DNA of 64,000 bases from Pseudomonas grimontii (GTDB taxonomy: Bacteria; Pseudomonadota; Gammaproteobacteria; Pseudomonadales; Pseudomonadaceae): positions 124,001-188,000 of the forward strand of contig NZ_VFES01000006.1 in assembly GCF_007858185.1 (NCBI RefSeq), read 5' to 3'. The position numbers were made by a program, and so were the translations under genes. Shown here piece by piece: positions 23,602-33,501 of the stretch (position 1 is the stretch's first letter; every line of letters starts with the position of its first letter). The notes under the pieces were generated by a model that was not told the DNA's origin, did no database searches, and saw only the letters and a list, made by a program, of their open reading frames with translations.

Positions 23602-24813
23602 ATGAGCACCTCTCTCCCTATCACCCCCGCGCGCAAGCCTGTCGCGCCGTTGGTGGCCTTTGTCATCCTGGTGCTGGGCGCCTTGTTCCTGCAAAACAGT
23701 GTCGGCTCGCGCCAGGTGCTGTTGCTGGTGGTCGGCGCCGCACTGGGCTTGACCCTTTACCACGCGGCCTTCGGCTTTACCTCCGCCTGGCGCGTATTCA
23801 TCAATGAGCGCCGTGGCGCTGGCTTGCGGGCGCAGATGGTGATGCTCGCGCTGGCGGTGCTGCTGTTTTTCCCGGCGCTGGGGGCGGGCACGTTGTTTGG
23901 GCAACCGGTGGTCGGGCTGGTGGCGCCGGCCGGGGTGTCGGTGGTGTTCGGTGCATTTATTTTCGGCATCGGCATGCAGTTGGGCGGCGGGTGTGCCTCG
24001 GGCACGCTGTTCACCGTGGGCGGCGGTAATGCGCGCATGCTGGTGACGTTGTTGTTCTTTATCTGCGGCTCGCTGATCGCCACGCATCATGTGGATTGGT
24101 GGTTCGCGTTGCCGGCGTTCCCGGCGGTGTCCATCGTCAAGAGTTTCGGCGTAGTGCCGGCGTTGCTCGCCAGCCTGGCGATGTTTGCGCTCATCGCGAC
24201 CGTCACCGTGCGCCTGGAAAAGCGCCGTCACGGCCAGCTTGAAGAAGGCGTGGCCAGCGAACACCAAGGCTTGCGCCGCTTCCTGCGTGGGCCATGGCCG
24301 TTGGTGTGGGGCGCGATTGGTTTGGCGCTGCTCAACTATGCCACGCTGGCACTCGCCGGGCGGCCGTGGGGGATTACCTCGGCGTTCGCGCTGTGGGGCG
24401 CCAAGGTGGCAAATGGGTTGGGTGTGGACGTGGCCAGCTGGGCGTTCTGGCAAATGCCGGGCAATGCCAAGGCCCTGGCCGCGCCGGTGTGGGAAGACAT
24501 CACCAGCGTCATGGACATCGGCATCGTCCTCGGTGCGCTGTTGGCTGCGGGCCTGGCCGGCCGTTTCGCCCCCAGCCTGAACATCCCGGCCCGCTCGCTG
24601 GTGGCGGCGGTGATCGGCGGCCTGCTGCTCGGCTACGGCTCGCGCCTGGCCTATGGCTGCAACATCGGCGCGTATTTCAGCGGCATCGCCTCGGGCAGCC
24701 TGCATGGCTGGGTGTGGCTGGTGGCGGCGTTTATCGGCAACGGCGTGGGCGTGCGCCTGCGGCCGTTTTTCTTTGCGGGTGAGCGTCGGCCCGTGGCGTT
24801 GAGCGGTTGCTGA
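23602..24813 (+). CDS. YeeE/YedE-family sulfur-compound transporter
   Basis: A 403-residue inner-membrane protein with about nine to ten helices. The repeated pore motif appears twice: GMQLGGGCASGTLFTVGGG (about residues 125-143) and RLAYGCNIGAYFSG (about 349-362). These are the conserved Cys sites of the TsuA-type thiosulfate/sulfur-relay importers. The expected function is uptake of thiosulfate or a related reduced-sulfur species. Start at 23602 (MSTSLPITPARKP) follows a CGAGATACCCC leader with a weak ribosome site. No SirA/TusA-like partner gene is adjacent. Confidence 0.8.
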   Translation: MSTSLPITPARKPVAPLVAFVILVLGALFLQNSVGSRQVLLLVVGAALGLTLYHAAFGFTSAWRVFINERRGAGLRAQMVMLALAVLLFFPALGAGTLFGQPVVGLVAPAGVSVVFGAFIFGIGMQLGGGCASGTLFTVGGGNARMLVTLLFFICGSLIATHHVDWWFALPAFPAVSIVKSFGVVPALLASLAMFALIATVTVRLEKRRHGQLEEGVASEHQGLRRFLRGPWPLVWGAIGLALLNYATLALAGRPWGITSAFALWGAKVANGLGVDVASWAFWQMPGNAKALAAPVWEDITSVMDIGIVLGALLAAGLAGRFAPSLNIPARSLVAAVIGGLLLGYGSRLAYGCNIGAYFSGIASGSLHGWVWLVAAFIGNGVGVRLRPFFFAGERRPVALSGC

Positions 24814-24814
24814 G

Positions 24815-24976
24815 TTACTGCTCAGGGGAAATGTCTGGCGCCTGAGCGGCCTCAGTCGCCAGCTTTTCCCGTTCCGCCTTGCTGATGTATTTATCCTTGG
24901 ATTTCGGTGCCAATTTGGCGCTGGCCTTTTTGGCTTTGGCCTTGAACAACTGTTGCAGTTTTTTCTGGCGATTCAT
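24815..24976 (-). CDS. DUF2986 small basic protein
   Basis: A 53-residue, Lys-rich protein: MNRQKKLQQLFKAKAKKASA, then KLAPKSKDKYISKAEREKLA. I recognise the DUF2986 family, small proteins of gamma-proteobacteria with an N-terminal basic helix. The C-terminal part is acidic and short. Function unknown; the basic head suggests a nucleic-acid or ribosome contact, which is inference. It is convergent with the YeeE/YedE gene (1 base between stops). Confidence 0.8.
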   Translation of the reverse strand: MNRQKKLQQLFKAKAKKASAKLAPKSKDKYISKAEREKLATEAAQAPDISPEQ

Positions 24977-25056
24977 GTGGTTTACCCGGGTTGGACAGGC
25001 CGGGATGATACCAGCTTAAAAACTGCAACCGGTCTCTGCATCGCAGCGGCACAGGC

Positions 25057-26283
25057 CTAGCCGGGCTGGGCCGCCAAGCTGTTACTGATGTTGCGCCCCA
25101 GCACCAGCACGGTGACAAAACCACAGCCCACCAGCGCCGTGGCCAGGCTCAGCAGCACTGAACTGCCCAACTTGTCGACGATCTGCCCACCGAAGAACGA
25201 GCCCAAGGCAATGATCAGCTGGAACAAGGCGACGAACAGCGGCATGCCGCGTTCGACATCCTTGGGCGCCACCACAAACATCCAGATACTGGCACAGGCC
25301 GGGAAGGCGCCGAAGGCGAAGCCCCACAGCCCGATCAGCATCGCTGCGCCGGTCATCCCCGTGGCGAAGTGGGGGAACAGCGCGGTGCTGGTGCCGATCA
25401 TCAGCGCGACCAGCAACAGGGTGTGACGTACGCTGCGGTTGGCGGCGAAACCGGCAAAGATATTACCGAACACCCCGGCCACGCCGAAGAGCAGCAACAG
25501 CGAACCAATCGTCGGCCCATCGAAGCCGGAACTGTATTTGAAGAACGGCGCGACATAGGTGTAGGCCGCAAAGTGCGCCAAGCCGATCAACAGCACCGCG
25601 ATCAACCCGACCCGCGCCTGTGGGTTGATAAACAACGCTGGCAGGTCACTGATGCGAATGGCCTTCTCCGGCGTGAGCCGAGGCAGCAGGAACACCTGCG
25701 CCAGCAGCACCGGCACGCCCAGCAGCGCGGTGACCAGGAACGTCATGCGCCAGCCCATCAAGCCGCTGAGCCAGGTGCCGACGGGCACACCGAGCACGGT
25801 GGCCAGGGTCACGCCCATCATGATGATCGAAGTGGCCTTCGCGACGTCCACACCCTTGGGCGCCAGGCGCCCACTGAGGGCAATGGCCGTGGCCCAGAAC
25901 CCGCCGATGCTGATGCCCAGCAATACGCGGCCGAACAGCAGCAGGTTGAAGTCACTGGCAAAGGCCACGACCGAGTTGGCGATGATCATGATCAACGTCA
26001 GGCCGATCAGCAGGTAGCGACGGTCCATCGCGCCAATGCTTACCGACAGGAACGGCGCGGCGAGGGCAGCCATGATGCCCGGCAGGGTCACCATCAGCCC
26101 GGCGTGCCCGGCACTGATACCGAGGTCGGCGGCGACGTCGTTGAGTACGCCCACCGGCAGAAACTCACTGGTCACCAGGGCGAAGGCGCCCACCGCGACC
26201 GAGAGAATCGCCAACCACTGCTGTTTGACGCTTTGTTGATTATGTTCGGGACGGCCGCTGGGGGCCTGGAGGGCGCTTGGCAT
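25057..26283 (-). CDS. MFS transporter, DHA1 (NepI/AraJ-like) type
   Basis: A 408-residue exporter with about 12 helices, from the ATG at 26283; the frame extends a few codons to a TTG at 26298. The helix 1 motif AFALVTSEFLPVGVLNDVAA and helix 5 motif GVTLATVLGVPVGTWLSGLM belong to the purine-nucleoside/arabinose efflux group, as does the second MFS gene at 15660. Substrate unknown. It appears monocistronic and no regulator is adjacent. Confidence 0.85.
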   Translation of the reverse strand: MPSALQAPSGRPEHNQQSVKQQWLAILSVAVGAFALVTSEFLPVGVLNDVAADLGISAGHAGLMVTLPGIMAALAAPFLSVSIGAMDRRYLLIGLTLIMIIANSVVAFASDFNLLLFGRVLLGISIGGFWATAIALSGRLAPKGVDVAKATSIIMMGVTLATVLGVPVGTWLSGLMGWRMTFLVTALLGVPVLLAQVFLLPRLTPEKAIRISDLPALFINPQARVGLIAVLLIGLAHFAAYTYVAPFFKYSSGFDGPTIGSLLLLFGVAGVFGNIFAGFAANRSVRHTLLLVALMIGTSTALFPHFATGMTGAAMLIGLWGFAFGAFPACASIWMFVVAPKDVERGMPLFVALFQLIIALGSFFGGQIVDKLGSSVLLSLATALVGCGFVTVLVLGRNISNSLAAQPG

Positions 26284-26426
26284 GATGCTGGGTTCCAAGG
26301 GGGGATGTCGCCTGAAGCCAGGCGAGGGGGAAGAATTGGGAGGCGATTATAGGAATCGGGCTCGGCAACGCTATAGGCGAGCGGTTCGATAGTAATCATC
26401 AGTGCTATCGATGTGACGGGGTTGGG

Positions 26427-26463
26427 CTGCGTATTTCAGCGGCATCGCTTCGGCAGCCTGCCG
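26427..26463. repeat. Short relic identical to part of the YeeE/YedE gene
   Basis: GCGTATTTCAGCGGCATCGC followed by TTCGGCAGCCTGC repeats almost exactly bases 24669-24702 of the YeeE/YedE gene (the AYFSGIASGSLHG segment), with one substitution and one missing base. No further match is seen on either side, so it is a scar of a former second copy or a short conversion tract. Confidence 0.6.
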
Positions 26464-26494
26464 GTTATCTGGCAGGCGCTCGATGCTCACCGTG

Positions 26495-27013
26495 TCAAAG
26501 GCTGACGGGGCTAGGCGCTTCTGCCGCAACCGGCCGATGTTGTACAAACGTTGCCTTGACCCTTTTAGAGAACAGTATGTAGGGGACCCAGATCGAGGTG
26601 GACACTAATCCGCGCACGGTTTCCTTGGTCGTGTTGTAGTCGAATATGGGTTCATCCACCAGAACAAGCGAGCTGAACCATGCATCAAGTGGAACGTAAA
26701 TAGCCGAGGCGATGAGCGTGACGATATAAACCTTGGGGAATAAATAATGTTCGCAGAAGAACAGGTAAACCAAATAACCAAAGGCCGCGATAAAGACTGC
26801 ATTAATGAGGGTTTCTGAAATCAGGATCGCGCCCCATAGGGCGTTAGTCATCGTCGTGCCGGATGAGGTGAGGATGCTGAACGAGCCATCTGCGAATATC
26901 GGGTAATACACCGCGATAAGGGCATAGCCCAGACGCGCCAAGGCTATAAACAGGCCCAAGCCAACCACGATCAGCCAACCGCCAAGTCCCTTCGGGTGTT
27001 TACTTTCTTGCAT
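26495..27013 (-). CDS. DUF2569 membrane protein
   Basis: A 172-residue inner-membrane protein from the ATG at 27013 with GGAG 6 bases upstream. It opens GLGGWLIVVGLGLFIAL, the DUF2569 start, has four helices and ends SIWVPYILFSKRVKATFV, the matching family end. Function unknown. It stands alone between the MFS and hydrolase genes. Confidence 0.75.
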   Translation of the reverse strand: MQESKHPKGLGGWLIVVGLGLFIALARLGYALIAVYYPIFADGSFSILTSSGTTMTNALWGAILISETLINAVFIAAFGYLVYLFFCEHYLFPKVYIVTLIASAIYVPLDAWFSSLVLVDEPIFDYNTTKETVRGLVSTSIWVPYILFSKRVKATFVQHRPVAAEAPSPVSL

Positions 27014-27093
27014 GTTCGCTCCGCCGTTCAATGGAGTTAAAACGATAAATAGTCAGCCGTGGCGCGCCATCGGCTCTAAGGTCGACGCCGGCT

Positions 27094-28134
27094 TCACTGT
27101 CGAAATGAGCGCCGCAAAAACTCACTGATCAGCCCCACCACCTGCTGCTGAATCACCGCCCTCGGCCGAGCCCCCTCACCATCGCGGCAAATCATGCCAT
27201 CGCCCGGCGAACTCTCCTCAATCAGCGCCATGCCGCCCGGCTTGCAGATCGACATAAAGCTGAAATGCGTGGCGTCGGCGATCTCCACGTACTTCGTCGT
27301 TGCTTCAGGCAGCCGCTTGACCATGTCGGCGGACTCCAACTGCGGGTCCATATCCTCCGACGGCACGCCCCCCGCAATCACCAGCGCCGGTACCGGCAGC
27401 GCGGCCAGGCTGGCGTCGGTGAAACCGCGCGACAGGCCCAGGTCCAACGACACAATGGCGGTGACGCGCTTGTCGCTCAAATCAGCGGCCAACCGGGCCT
27501 TGCCGGCTGGCGTGCCGGCGGGGTTCATCTCCTGATAGCCGATGCAACCGCCGAGCTTGGGGTGGGCGTTGCAGTCGCGGCTGAACAGATCCGGATCGAA
27601 GCGCGCCCCGGCGATTTCCAGCACGGTCCAGCCGCCAAGGGAATGGCCCACGGCGGCAATCTGGCCATTCGCGACCGCGCCAAAGGGCTTCGGCTGAGCC
27701 AACACCGCGTCGATCGCGCGACTCAGGTCGGCCGGGCGTTGCCATAACTGCGCGGCAGTTTGCGGGTTGCGATCCTTGGTGGTGGTGCCGGGGTGATTGA
27801 CCGCCGCGACGATGTAGCCCCGATGCGCCAACGCACTGGCCAGCCACACCAGCTTGCCCCAGTTACCGCCATAACCGTGGGAGAGCACCACCAGCGGATG
27901 CTCACCGGCAGCTGGCGGTGCGTCGGGCACGGCGAGGGCACCGATGAACACCGCGTTGTCGGCGATCAGCGTGGGTTTGGCCGTGGTGGCGGCGGGGTAC
28001 CAGACGACCAGTTCGAGTGGTCGGTTGTTTTGCGCATCGGGCAGGGTGGCGGTCTTGAAACCGACGGGGCTTTTGGCAGCGAAGGCGGGAGCGGTCAGGC
28101 ACAGCAATAGCAGGGCGGCGAGGGCGTTTTTCAC
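27094..28134 (-). CDS. Secreted alpha/beta hydrolase (dienelactone hydrolase / PAF-acetylhydrolase-like)
   Basis: A 346-residue periplasmic or secreted hydrolase. The GTG at 28134 has AAGGA about 11 bases upstream and begins a good signal peptide (MKNALAALLLLCLTAPAFA); an ATG at 28173 has no ribosome site. The nucleophile Ser is in AVGHSLGGWT, the oxyanion region in LVVLSHGYGGN, and the acid and His are probably in DLGLSRGF/GGVPSED and ATHFSFMS. Cys pairs (RDCNAHPKLGGC, ICKPGG/MICRDG) suggest disulfides. Substrate unknown, probably an ester. Confidence 0.8.
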   Translation of the reverse strand: MKNALAALLLLCLTAPAFAAKSPVGFKTATLPDAQNNRPLELVVWYPAATTAKPTLIADNAVFIGALAVPDAPPAAGEHPLVVLSHGYGGNWGKLVWLASALAHRGYIVAAVNHPGTTTKDRNPQTAAQLWQRPADLSRAIDAVLAQPKPFGAVANGQIAAVGHSLGGWTVLEIAGARFDPDLFSRDCNAHPKLGGCIGYQEMNPAGTPAGKARLAADLSDKRVTAIVSLDLGLSRGFTDASLAALPVPALVIAGGVPSEDMDPQLESADMVKRLPEATTKYVEIADATHFSFMSICKPGGMALIEESSPGDGMICRDGEGARPRAVIQQQVVGLISEFLRRSFRQ

Positions 28135-28229
28135 GGTTGTTATCGTCCTTGATATGAGCGACGCATCATGCACTGAATCCAGCGTTCAGTGCCATGAGCC
28201 CCGCGCCGTTTTTTACCTGCCGTTAACGC

Positions 28230-30251
28230 CTACGCATGGGTCAACCCCGTCAACGTATCCGCAATGGTCTTGGTCCGCTGCGCCGTACCCTCCGTCGCCC
28301 GGCTCGACGCCTCCAGCACATCCAGCATCTCCCGCAGCGCGCCCACTCCGGTGGACTGGTCTTCAATCTGCTGGGCCACCCGCTGGATCTCACTCGACAA
28401 CAAGTCAATATCCACACCAATTTCCGCCGCATTCTTACGTGTGATTTCCGCCAGCTTGCGCACCTCGTCCGCCACCACCGCAAAGCCGCGGCCCAGGTCG
28501 CCGGCGCGCGCCGCTTCAATCGCGGCGTTGAGCGCCAGCAAGTTGGTCTGCCCGGCGATCTGCTGGATCACCTGCACAATCGACTGGATACGCAAACTCG
28601 ACCCCGCCAGCGTGCGCGCGCCCTCGACCGCGACATCCGCCTGGCTGGACAGCCCCTCCACCGTGGCCCCGGCCTGCGCAGACACCGTGTTCTGCTGGCC
28701 AATCGTGCCCACCAGTTCATCCATCGACGCATGCAACTCACCCGAGTAATGCTTGAGCTGCGACGCGATGTCCTCCTGCTGACGCTGGGCATGGGCCAGC
28801 ACCAGGCCCAAGTCGGCCAGGCCTTCGAACACCGGCAGGATATTGCGGTCCAGCCCACGGGTATTCAGGGTGTTGCTGAAGTCATTGTTCTTGTACGCGG
28901 TAATCTGCTTGACCACCACATGGTTCAACCCCGCCAGCTTCTTCACCTGGCGCCGTAGGAAAAATGCCTTGAACTCACCGTAATGGGCGATGAAATTGTC
29001 CACGTACTCATCACTGAAACTCGCACCCTTGGCCACCCGAAAGAAGAAAATCGCCGTCAGCGTCTGGTTCAGGTTCAAGCCCAAAATCTCCCCAAAGGTC
29101 GAAAACCCCGCCAACGGCACATCCCCAAAAATGCCGGCCATGCTGCCCAGTTCGGCGCCGTTGTTCAGCCGGCGCAGAATGCAGTCATTCAAAATCCCCG
29201 CCACCGGCTGGCCGCCCTTGCCGCGCAGGAACTGCTCATAGTCCAGGCGCGTCGTCTCCCGCAACGGCGTACGCCGCACCATCACCAACTCCTCACCCGG
29301 CGCCACGTCGCAATACAACTGCACGATCTGCTGCACATAATCGATGCGCGCGATTGAACGCACAAACAACTCACTGCCCACCCGAATCGCAAACGAATAA
29401 TCCGCCAGCTTCGACTCCAGCGCCTGCGGCGCGCAACTGAACGCATCACACAGCGCCTGCACCATGCTCTTGATATTGCCGCTGCTGTCGATCACCTGGT
29501 CAATCGTGCGGTCCTCCACCGACGCCGTCAGCACACTGAAGGTCAAATCCGCCGCCTTGAAATTCTGGCTCTTGAACACCCCAAACCGCACATGCGCCGC
29601 CGTCTTCAGGAACACAATCTGCGCATGGTTCTGATAACTGCGCTGGCCGTCATGAATCAGCGTCTTCTGGAAATCCGACTTACCCCCGGCCGATCCCCCT
29701 ACAAACAAACATGGAAACCGTCCCGACTCATACAGCGCCTCCATAAAAAACGATTCCGACGCCGACAACCCATCGAACACCACATACGCCAACGTATCGC
29801 GATGATCAATCGACGTACGCACCTGCACCCGCTTGATATTGGCCACCAACTTGGCAATCCGCTCCTGCATCCCCAACCGCTTACCGCCACCGCGAATGTC
29901 CTCACACTCCAGCGGCACCATCACCACCTCGGCCGAGGCGATCAGACTGTCGTCGAACAACTGCAACACAATCCGGTCCCAGCGCTCACCGGTAGCGCAA
30001 TACAGCGAATTGGGCGCATTGCAGAGTTCGCCGGAAGTGGTGCAGAGGCTGATGGTGGAGTGCGGGAAACGGCGCTTGAGCTTGGCGGCGATGGCGTCGA
30101 TGTCCAGATGCGGCGAGATAAAGCCGGTGATCAGGGTGGGGGTGATGCGCAGGGCGGTGAGTGCTGCGTCCAAGTCGTTGGCAGTGCTGGTGAGCGTGGC
30201 GGTGCCTTGACGATCGGCCCGGGCTTTTATTAGAAGGGAGAGTGGGTTCAT
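28230..30251 (-). CDS. Cytoplasmic FIST-domain chemoreceptor
   Basis: A 673-residue soluble protein with no membrane segment. A FIST_N domain (about 35-230; [35 protein letters not shown]) and FIST_C domain (about 245-400; [17 protein letters not shown]) are followed by a short coiled coil and the MCP signalling tip ([35 protein letters not shown]). FIST domains bind small ligands, and NosP-type relatives bind haem/NO. I infer a cytoplasmic sensor feeding CheA or a dedicated Che system. There is no CheB/CheR methylation-site tail that I can define. Single gene. Confidence 0.85.
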   Translation of the reverse strand: MNPLSLLIKARADRQGTATLTSTANDLDAALTALRITPTLITGFISPHLDIDAIAAKLKRRFPHSTISLCTTSGELCNAPNSLYCATGERWDRIVLQLFDDSLIASAEVVMVPLECEDIRGGGKRLGMQERIAKLVANIKRVQVRTSIDHRDTLAYVVFDGLSASESFFMEALYESGRFPCLFVGGSAGGKSDFQKTLIHDGQRSYQNHAQIVFLKTAAHVRFGVFKSQNFKAADLTFSVLTASVEDRTIDQVIDSSGNIKSMVQALCDAFSCAPQALESKLADYSFAIRVGSELFVRSIARIDYVQQIVQLYCDVAPGEELVMVRRTPLRETTRLDYEQFLRGKGGQPVAGILNDCILRRLNNGAELGSMAGIFGDVPLAGFSTFGEILGLNLNQTLTAIFFFRVAKGASFSDEYVDNFIAHYGEFKAFFLRRQVKKLAGLNHVVVKQITAYKNNDFSNTLNTRGLDRNILPVFEGLADLGLVLAHAQRQQEDIASQLKHYSGELHASMDELVGTIGQQNTVSAQAGATVEGLSSQADVAVEGARTLAGSSLRIQSIVQVIQQIAGQTNLLALNAAIEAARAGDLGRGFAVVADEVRKLAEITRKNAAEIGVDIDLLSSEIQRVAQQIEDQSTGVGALREMLDVLEASSRATEGTAQRTKTIADTLTGLTHA

Positions 30252-30623
30252 GTGGTGGACTCGATCGAGTGGGGGGGCAGGGGTAGGCGTACGATTAGTA
30301 GGGTTATCGGCAGGTTGGGTGGGGGCTGGAGGGGGAGGGTGGGGGATGCGACGGATGGACGCGGGTGGTGGGGAGTTTCCCCGTTATTGACATGTTGCGA
30401 TCCGCCATCAGTGACTGATTCCGGCCAATCCATACGTGATGGCAGCCCATAAGTGATTGAAGTGAGTGTCTAGCTTAGGGCCCAATACGACAAAGGTTGA
30501 ATATCTACTCGCTTTCGGCGAATTTTTCGTTTAACTGAGTCTTGTACATATTGTCGTGTCTACTATCAAAAAAAGCGTACGTTTTTTCCCTGTCGAGCGA
30601 GTGGTAGACAGTGTCATGGCATT
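30252..30623. other. Promoter region between the FIST receptor and the AT-rich island
   Basis: About 370 bases. The first 130 are G-rich with no gene; from about 30450 the composition becomes AT-rich, marking the island border. I see no direct repeats or att-like ends that I can define, and no hairpin terminator. Confidence 0.5.
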
Positions 30624-30767
30624 TTGGTAGCGTTCCGTTTACAAAATCAGTATTGGCGTGAATCTGCGAATACTAAATCTATGGTTTTTCCATTTTTCAA
30701 GCGGTTCTTCAATAGTGTGCTGGTGTCCAACAATACCGGCCCATGTATGTTCATAAGGAAATGTATT

Positions 30768-31481
30768 TTGGCAGAAGAATCCCATGCTCCTCGGCAACCA
30801 GTAAAAGAGCTCCTTAGCGCACTTCATGAGAGTTTTGGTGCAAACTTAGGATCATCTATTGATACTCCTAATACACCTATTTTAGATTCGATAGATCTTA
30901 ACTCTAGAATAATTAGTTCATTCAAGTTAGCACTGCTGAATGATAACAAATACGACGCTCATAAGTCTGGGTGCGCAGAAGTATTGGATGAGGTTTTCAG
31001 CGATTTTGCGATTGCAATGTACCTTAATTCAATTGGGCTTATTGTTCCGGCTCGAATGTCCACTAGGAGAGCGTTGGAGCTTGGCCTTTCTGCTGTATAC
31101 ATGTGGGATATGCCACATGAATACTGGGGCTGGAGAAAGCGAGATCAGGATTTAAGCTTCTCAGCTATGGTTACGCATTTGAATTCATCGGGATATCTCG
31201 AATACATGGCACAATTGAAAGGTCCATCGGCAAATGCCTGCTTTTGTGATCAGGCAAACTTTCAAGCGCTTTATAGAATACTCAGTAATACAGTGCACGG
31301 TAAGATTGCCGATCTACCTGCATTAGCACCAGAACGATTTTCTACAATCACAAATGGTCTTGCTGAGCACTTAGAGCTAATAGTTAGAACGCAGAATGCG
31401 GTTGTTTGTCTTCTGTTTGGACGATTTTCAGAGCTTGAAGCGGCAATTCACTCAATACTTCCTCAAATTCAAAGGCCTTGA
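30768..31481 (+). CDS. Unknown protein, partner of the ORC-like ATPase
   Basis: About 237 residues from a TTG at 30768, which has AGGAAA 6-7 bases upstream; in-frame ATGs at 30681 and 30747 are weaker and the frame is open from 30624. It is largely helical: IAMYLNSIGLIVPARMSTRR is followed by VYMWDMPHEYWGWRKRDQDL, then LYRILSNTVHGKIADL. I recognise no family. The arrangement of R, H, W and Y residues resembles proteins that sit next to AAA ATPases in genomic islands. It ends 4 bases before the ATPase start, so the two form an operon. Base composition is much more AT-rich than the surroundings, suggesting transfer. Confidence 0.6.
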   Translation: MAEESHAPRQPVKELLSALHESFGANLGSSIDTPNTPILDSIDLNSRIISSFKLALLNDNKYDAHKSGCAEVLDEVFSDFAIAMYLNSIGLIVPARMSTRRALELGLSAVYMWDMPHEYWGWRKRDQDLSFSAMVTHLNSSGYLEYMAQLKGPSANACFCDQANFQALYRILSNTVHGKIADLPALAPERFSTITNGLAEHLELIVRTQNAVVCLLFGRFSELEAAIHSILPQIQRP

Positions 31482-31485
31482 ACCC

Positions 31486-33246
31486 ATGAGCGTGCAGACA
31501 TTAGCTCCACACCTGAGCGGCGAGGACCTCCTACAAACAGCTCGATGTGAGGATTTACTTTATGACCAAATCAAGCAGGTATCAGTATTAGGCGATTTCG
31601 AGCGACGCATCATTGATTCTTTAAAAGGAAGTGGGGCAAACCTACTTGAAGGTGCGCGGGGTGTTGGGAAGTCGATGCTGCTTCGCATGGCTGAAATAGA
31701 GTTAGATGTAGCTTTCTCCATTGATAGAAAATTAGGCGTCTATGTAAATTTTAAAACCAGCACATTACTTGAAGGTGTAAAAGCGGATGAGCGGGATGCC
31801 TTTCAAATCTGGGTCAATATAAAGATTCTTGAAGCCTTGCATGAAAAAATGCTTGCACTAAATTTAATTGCAAAAACTGGAGTGGCAGACCCTTACCAGC
31901 GAGTTTTTGGAGTTTCTTCAGTACTCGAAACTAAAGCAATGCTTGAAGAGAAAATTCATCTGCTTCAGAAACTCGCTTTTAGTAGAAACGAACATGCTGA
32001 GATTCTTGGGCAGATTGGCGAGGATTTTCTGGCGAAGGCCCAAGATACCAGCTTTTTAGTAAATATAATAAAAGATGTAGCGGATCTATTTTCACTCAAT
32101 AAAATTGTTTTCTTTTTTGACGAGGCAGCGCACACTTTTATCCCTGCTCAACAGAATATATTTTTTGAAATATTCAAGCTGTTGCACGGAGGTATGGTCG
32201 CTTGCAAAGCAGCAGTTTATCCGACCGTAACTAATTACGGCCGAAACTTTGAGGTTGGTCAGGACGCAATAGTTTTAACAGTGGTTCGGTTCGATCCAGG
32301 CGAGTCTGGGCGACGTGAAAATCGATTGCACTTTCGATCAATTCTTGAAAAGCGCTTACCGAAAACAAGTAGTTTGCGGAAAAAAATATTCCCGAGAGGT
32401 GCGGAACTTGATCTTTGTATAGACTTGTCGAACGGTAATCCGCGAGCATTGCTGCATATATTGAACAGCGCCTTATCCGGTAATAGTGCTCTTTCAGAGC
32501 GCTCTGTTGGATTGGCTGTTCAGAACTATGTTGACCAAGCGCTGATTCCTTATCATCAAAGCCTTTCTAAGAGATTGCCTAAGTATTCATCTCATATCCG
32601 AGTTGGTCTTGATTTGCTTAGAGGTTATATTATTCCTGAAGTAAGGACGAAAAACCATAGAAAGACAAAAAGCGAATACCAATCGGTGTTTTTTACACTT
32701 CAGCGTGATATGTCTCCTAATTTAAAGCTGGCTTTAGATATCCTAAGTTATTCCGGGATGGTGTCTCAACTTGGGACTGTTAAGATTGCAAATGGAACTG
32801 GGCCGCGATATATGATCAATCTAGCAATGATGGCTACTGAAAAAGGATTTGATACATCTAAAACTCCGGATGCTATAGCTAGGTTAAGTCTGACTGATTA
32901 TCGTGAGTTTTCATCGGCGGATCCACAAATAAAAATTTATCTGGATTCTCTGTTATTGCCGACTGAAACATGCTCCGAATGTAATTCTCCACTTCAACAA
33001 AACGCAAAATTTTGTAGCGATTGTGGCAATAAGGTCACTGAGGTTTCAATAGTTAGTACTTTGCTTGAGGAACCTATCGATGGGCTTTCAGTGAGCGAAC
33101 GGCTGAAAAATAGAATCCGACCAAAATTTTCTACGGTAGGTGCGGTAGTTCAAGCCAAAAGAAATGAACTTATGGCGATCGCTTATATAAAAGATGTTCG
33201 TTCGAGGATTATTAAGAACGCCGCAGATGAATTTATCTCTGGCTGA
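31486..33246 (+). CDS. ORC/CDC6-like AAA ATPase with C-terminal zinc ribbon
   Basis: A 586-residue ATPase. Walker A EGARGVGKSML is at residues 55-65 and Walker B KIVFFFDEAAH at about 207-217. FDPGESGRRENR and FPRGAELDLCIDLSNGNPRA fit sensor and arginine-finger regions of the STAND/ORC-like group. A zinc ribbon CSEC-x11-CSDCG lies near 496-515 (CSECNSPLQQNAKFCSDCGN), between the ATPase and a basic C-terminal tail. The start at 31486 follows the unknown partner gene by 4 bases; AAAGG is 10-11 bases upstream. Relatives are called ORC-CDC6 family AAA ATPases in islands; a role in defence or genome maintenance is inferred only. Confidence 0.75.
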   Translation: MSVQTLAPHLSGEDLLQTARCEDLLYDQIKQVSVLGDFERRIIDSLKGSGANLLEGARGVGKSMLLRMAEIELDVAFSIDRKLGVYVNFKTSTLLEGVKADERDAFQIWVNIKILEALHEKMLALNLIAKTGVADPYQRVFGVSSVLETKAMLEEKIHLLQKLAFSRNEHAEILGQIGEDFLAKAQDTSFLVNIIKDVADLFSLNKIVFFFDEAAHTFIPAQQNIFFEIFKLLHGGMVACKAAVYPTVTNYGRNFEVGQDAIVLTVVRFDPGESGRRENRLHFRSILEKRLPKTSSLRKKIFPRGAELDLCIDLSNGNPRALLHILNSALSGNSALSERSVGLAVQNYVDQALIPYHQSLSKRLPKYSSHIRVGLDLLRGYIIPEVRTKNHRKTKSEYQSVFFTLQRDMSPNLKLALDILSYSGMVSQLGTVKIANGTGPRYMINLAMMATEKGFDTSKTPDAIARLSLTDYREFSSADPQIKIYLDSLLLPTETCSECNSPLQQNAKFCSDCGNKVTEVSIVSTLLEEPIDGLSVSERLKNRIRPKFSTVGAVVQAKRNELMAIAYIKDVRSRIIKNAADEFISG

Positions 33247-33301
33247 TAACTCTTCAGATATAGGCTTGACTTTTTGATTGGCTTGTCAACCGAAAATAGA
33301 T

Positions 33302-33331
33302 AGCTCTATTCTAAAAAATAGAGCTTTTTTA
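33302..33331 (+). terminator. Terminator after the ATPase gene
   Basis: Perfect 9-bp stem AGCTCTATT / AATAGAGCT (33302-33310 with 33317-33325), 6-base loop and seven T residues. It closes the two-gene operon. Confidence 0.85.
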
Positions 33332-33501
33332 TACGTATTATTAGTATTTTAACCACCATGCGTAGTTCAGGGTTGGAAGTGTCCCGGCTCTCTCCGTTAA
33401 GAATTGAAGGTGTTTGGCGATAAGTTTATTTGAACGGGCTGCATATTGTTATTCATCTCAGCGTAGTCAGGGTCAGACCACTCTTGAACAGGTTTTGTCA
33501 T

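Noticed and set aside
23581..24705. 374-codon frame antisense to the YeeE/YedE gene
   Set aside because: Low-complexity Gln/Arg/His-rich sequence, no ribosome site, and a clear membrane protein on the other strand.
25369..26352. 327-codon frame antisense to the MFS gene
   Set aside because: Same reasoning: composition biased and the MFS helices are clear on the other strand.
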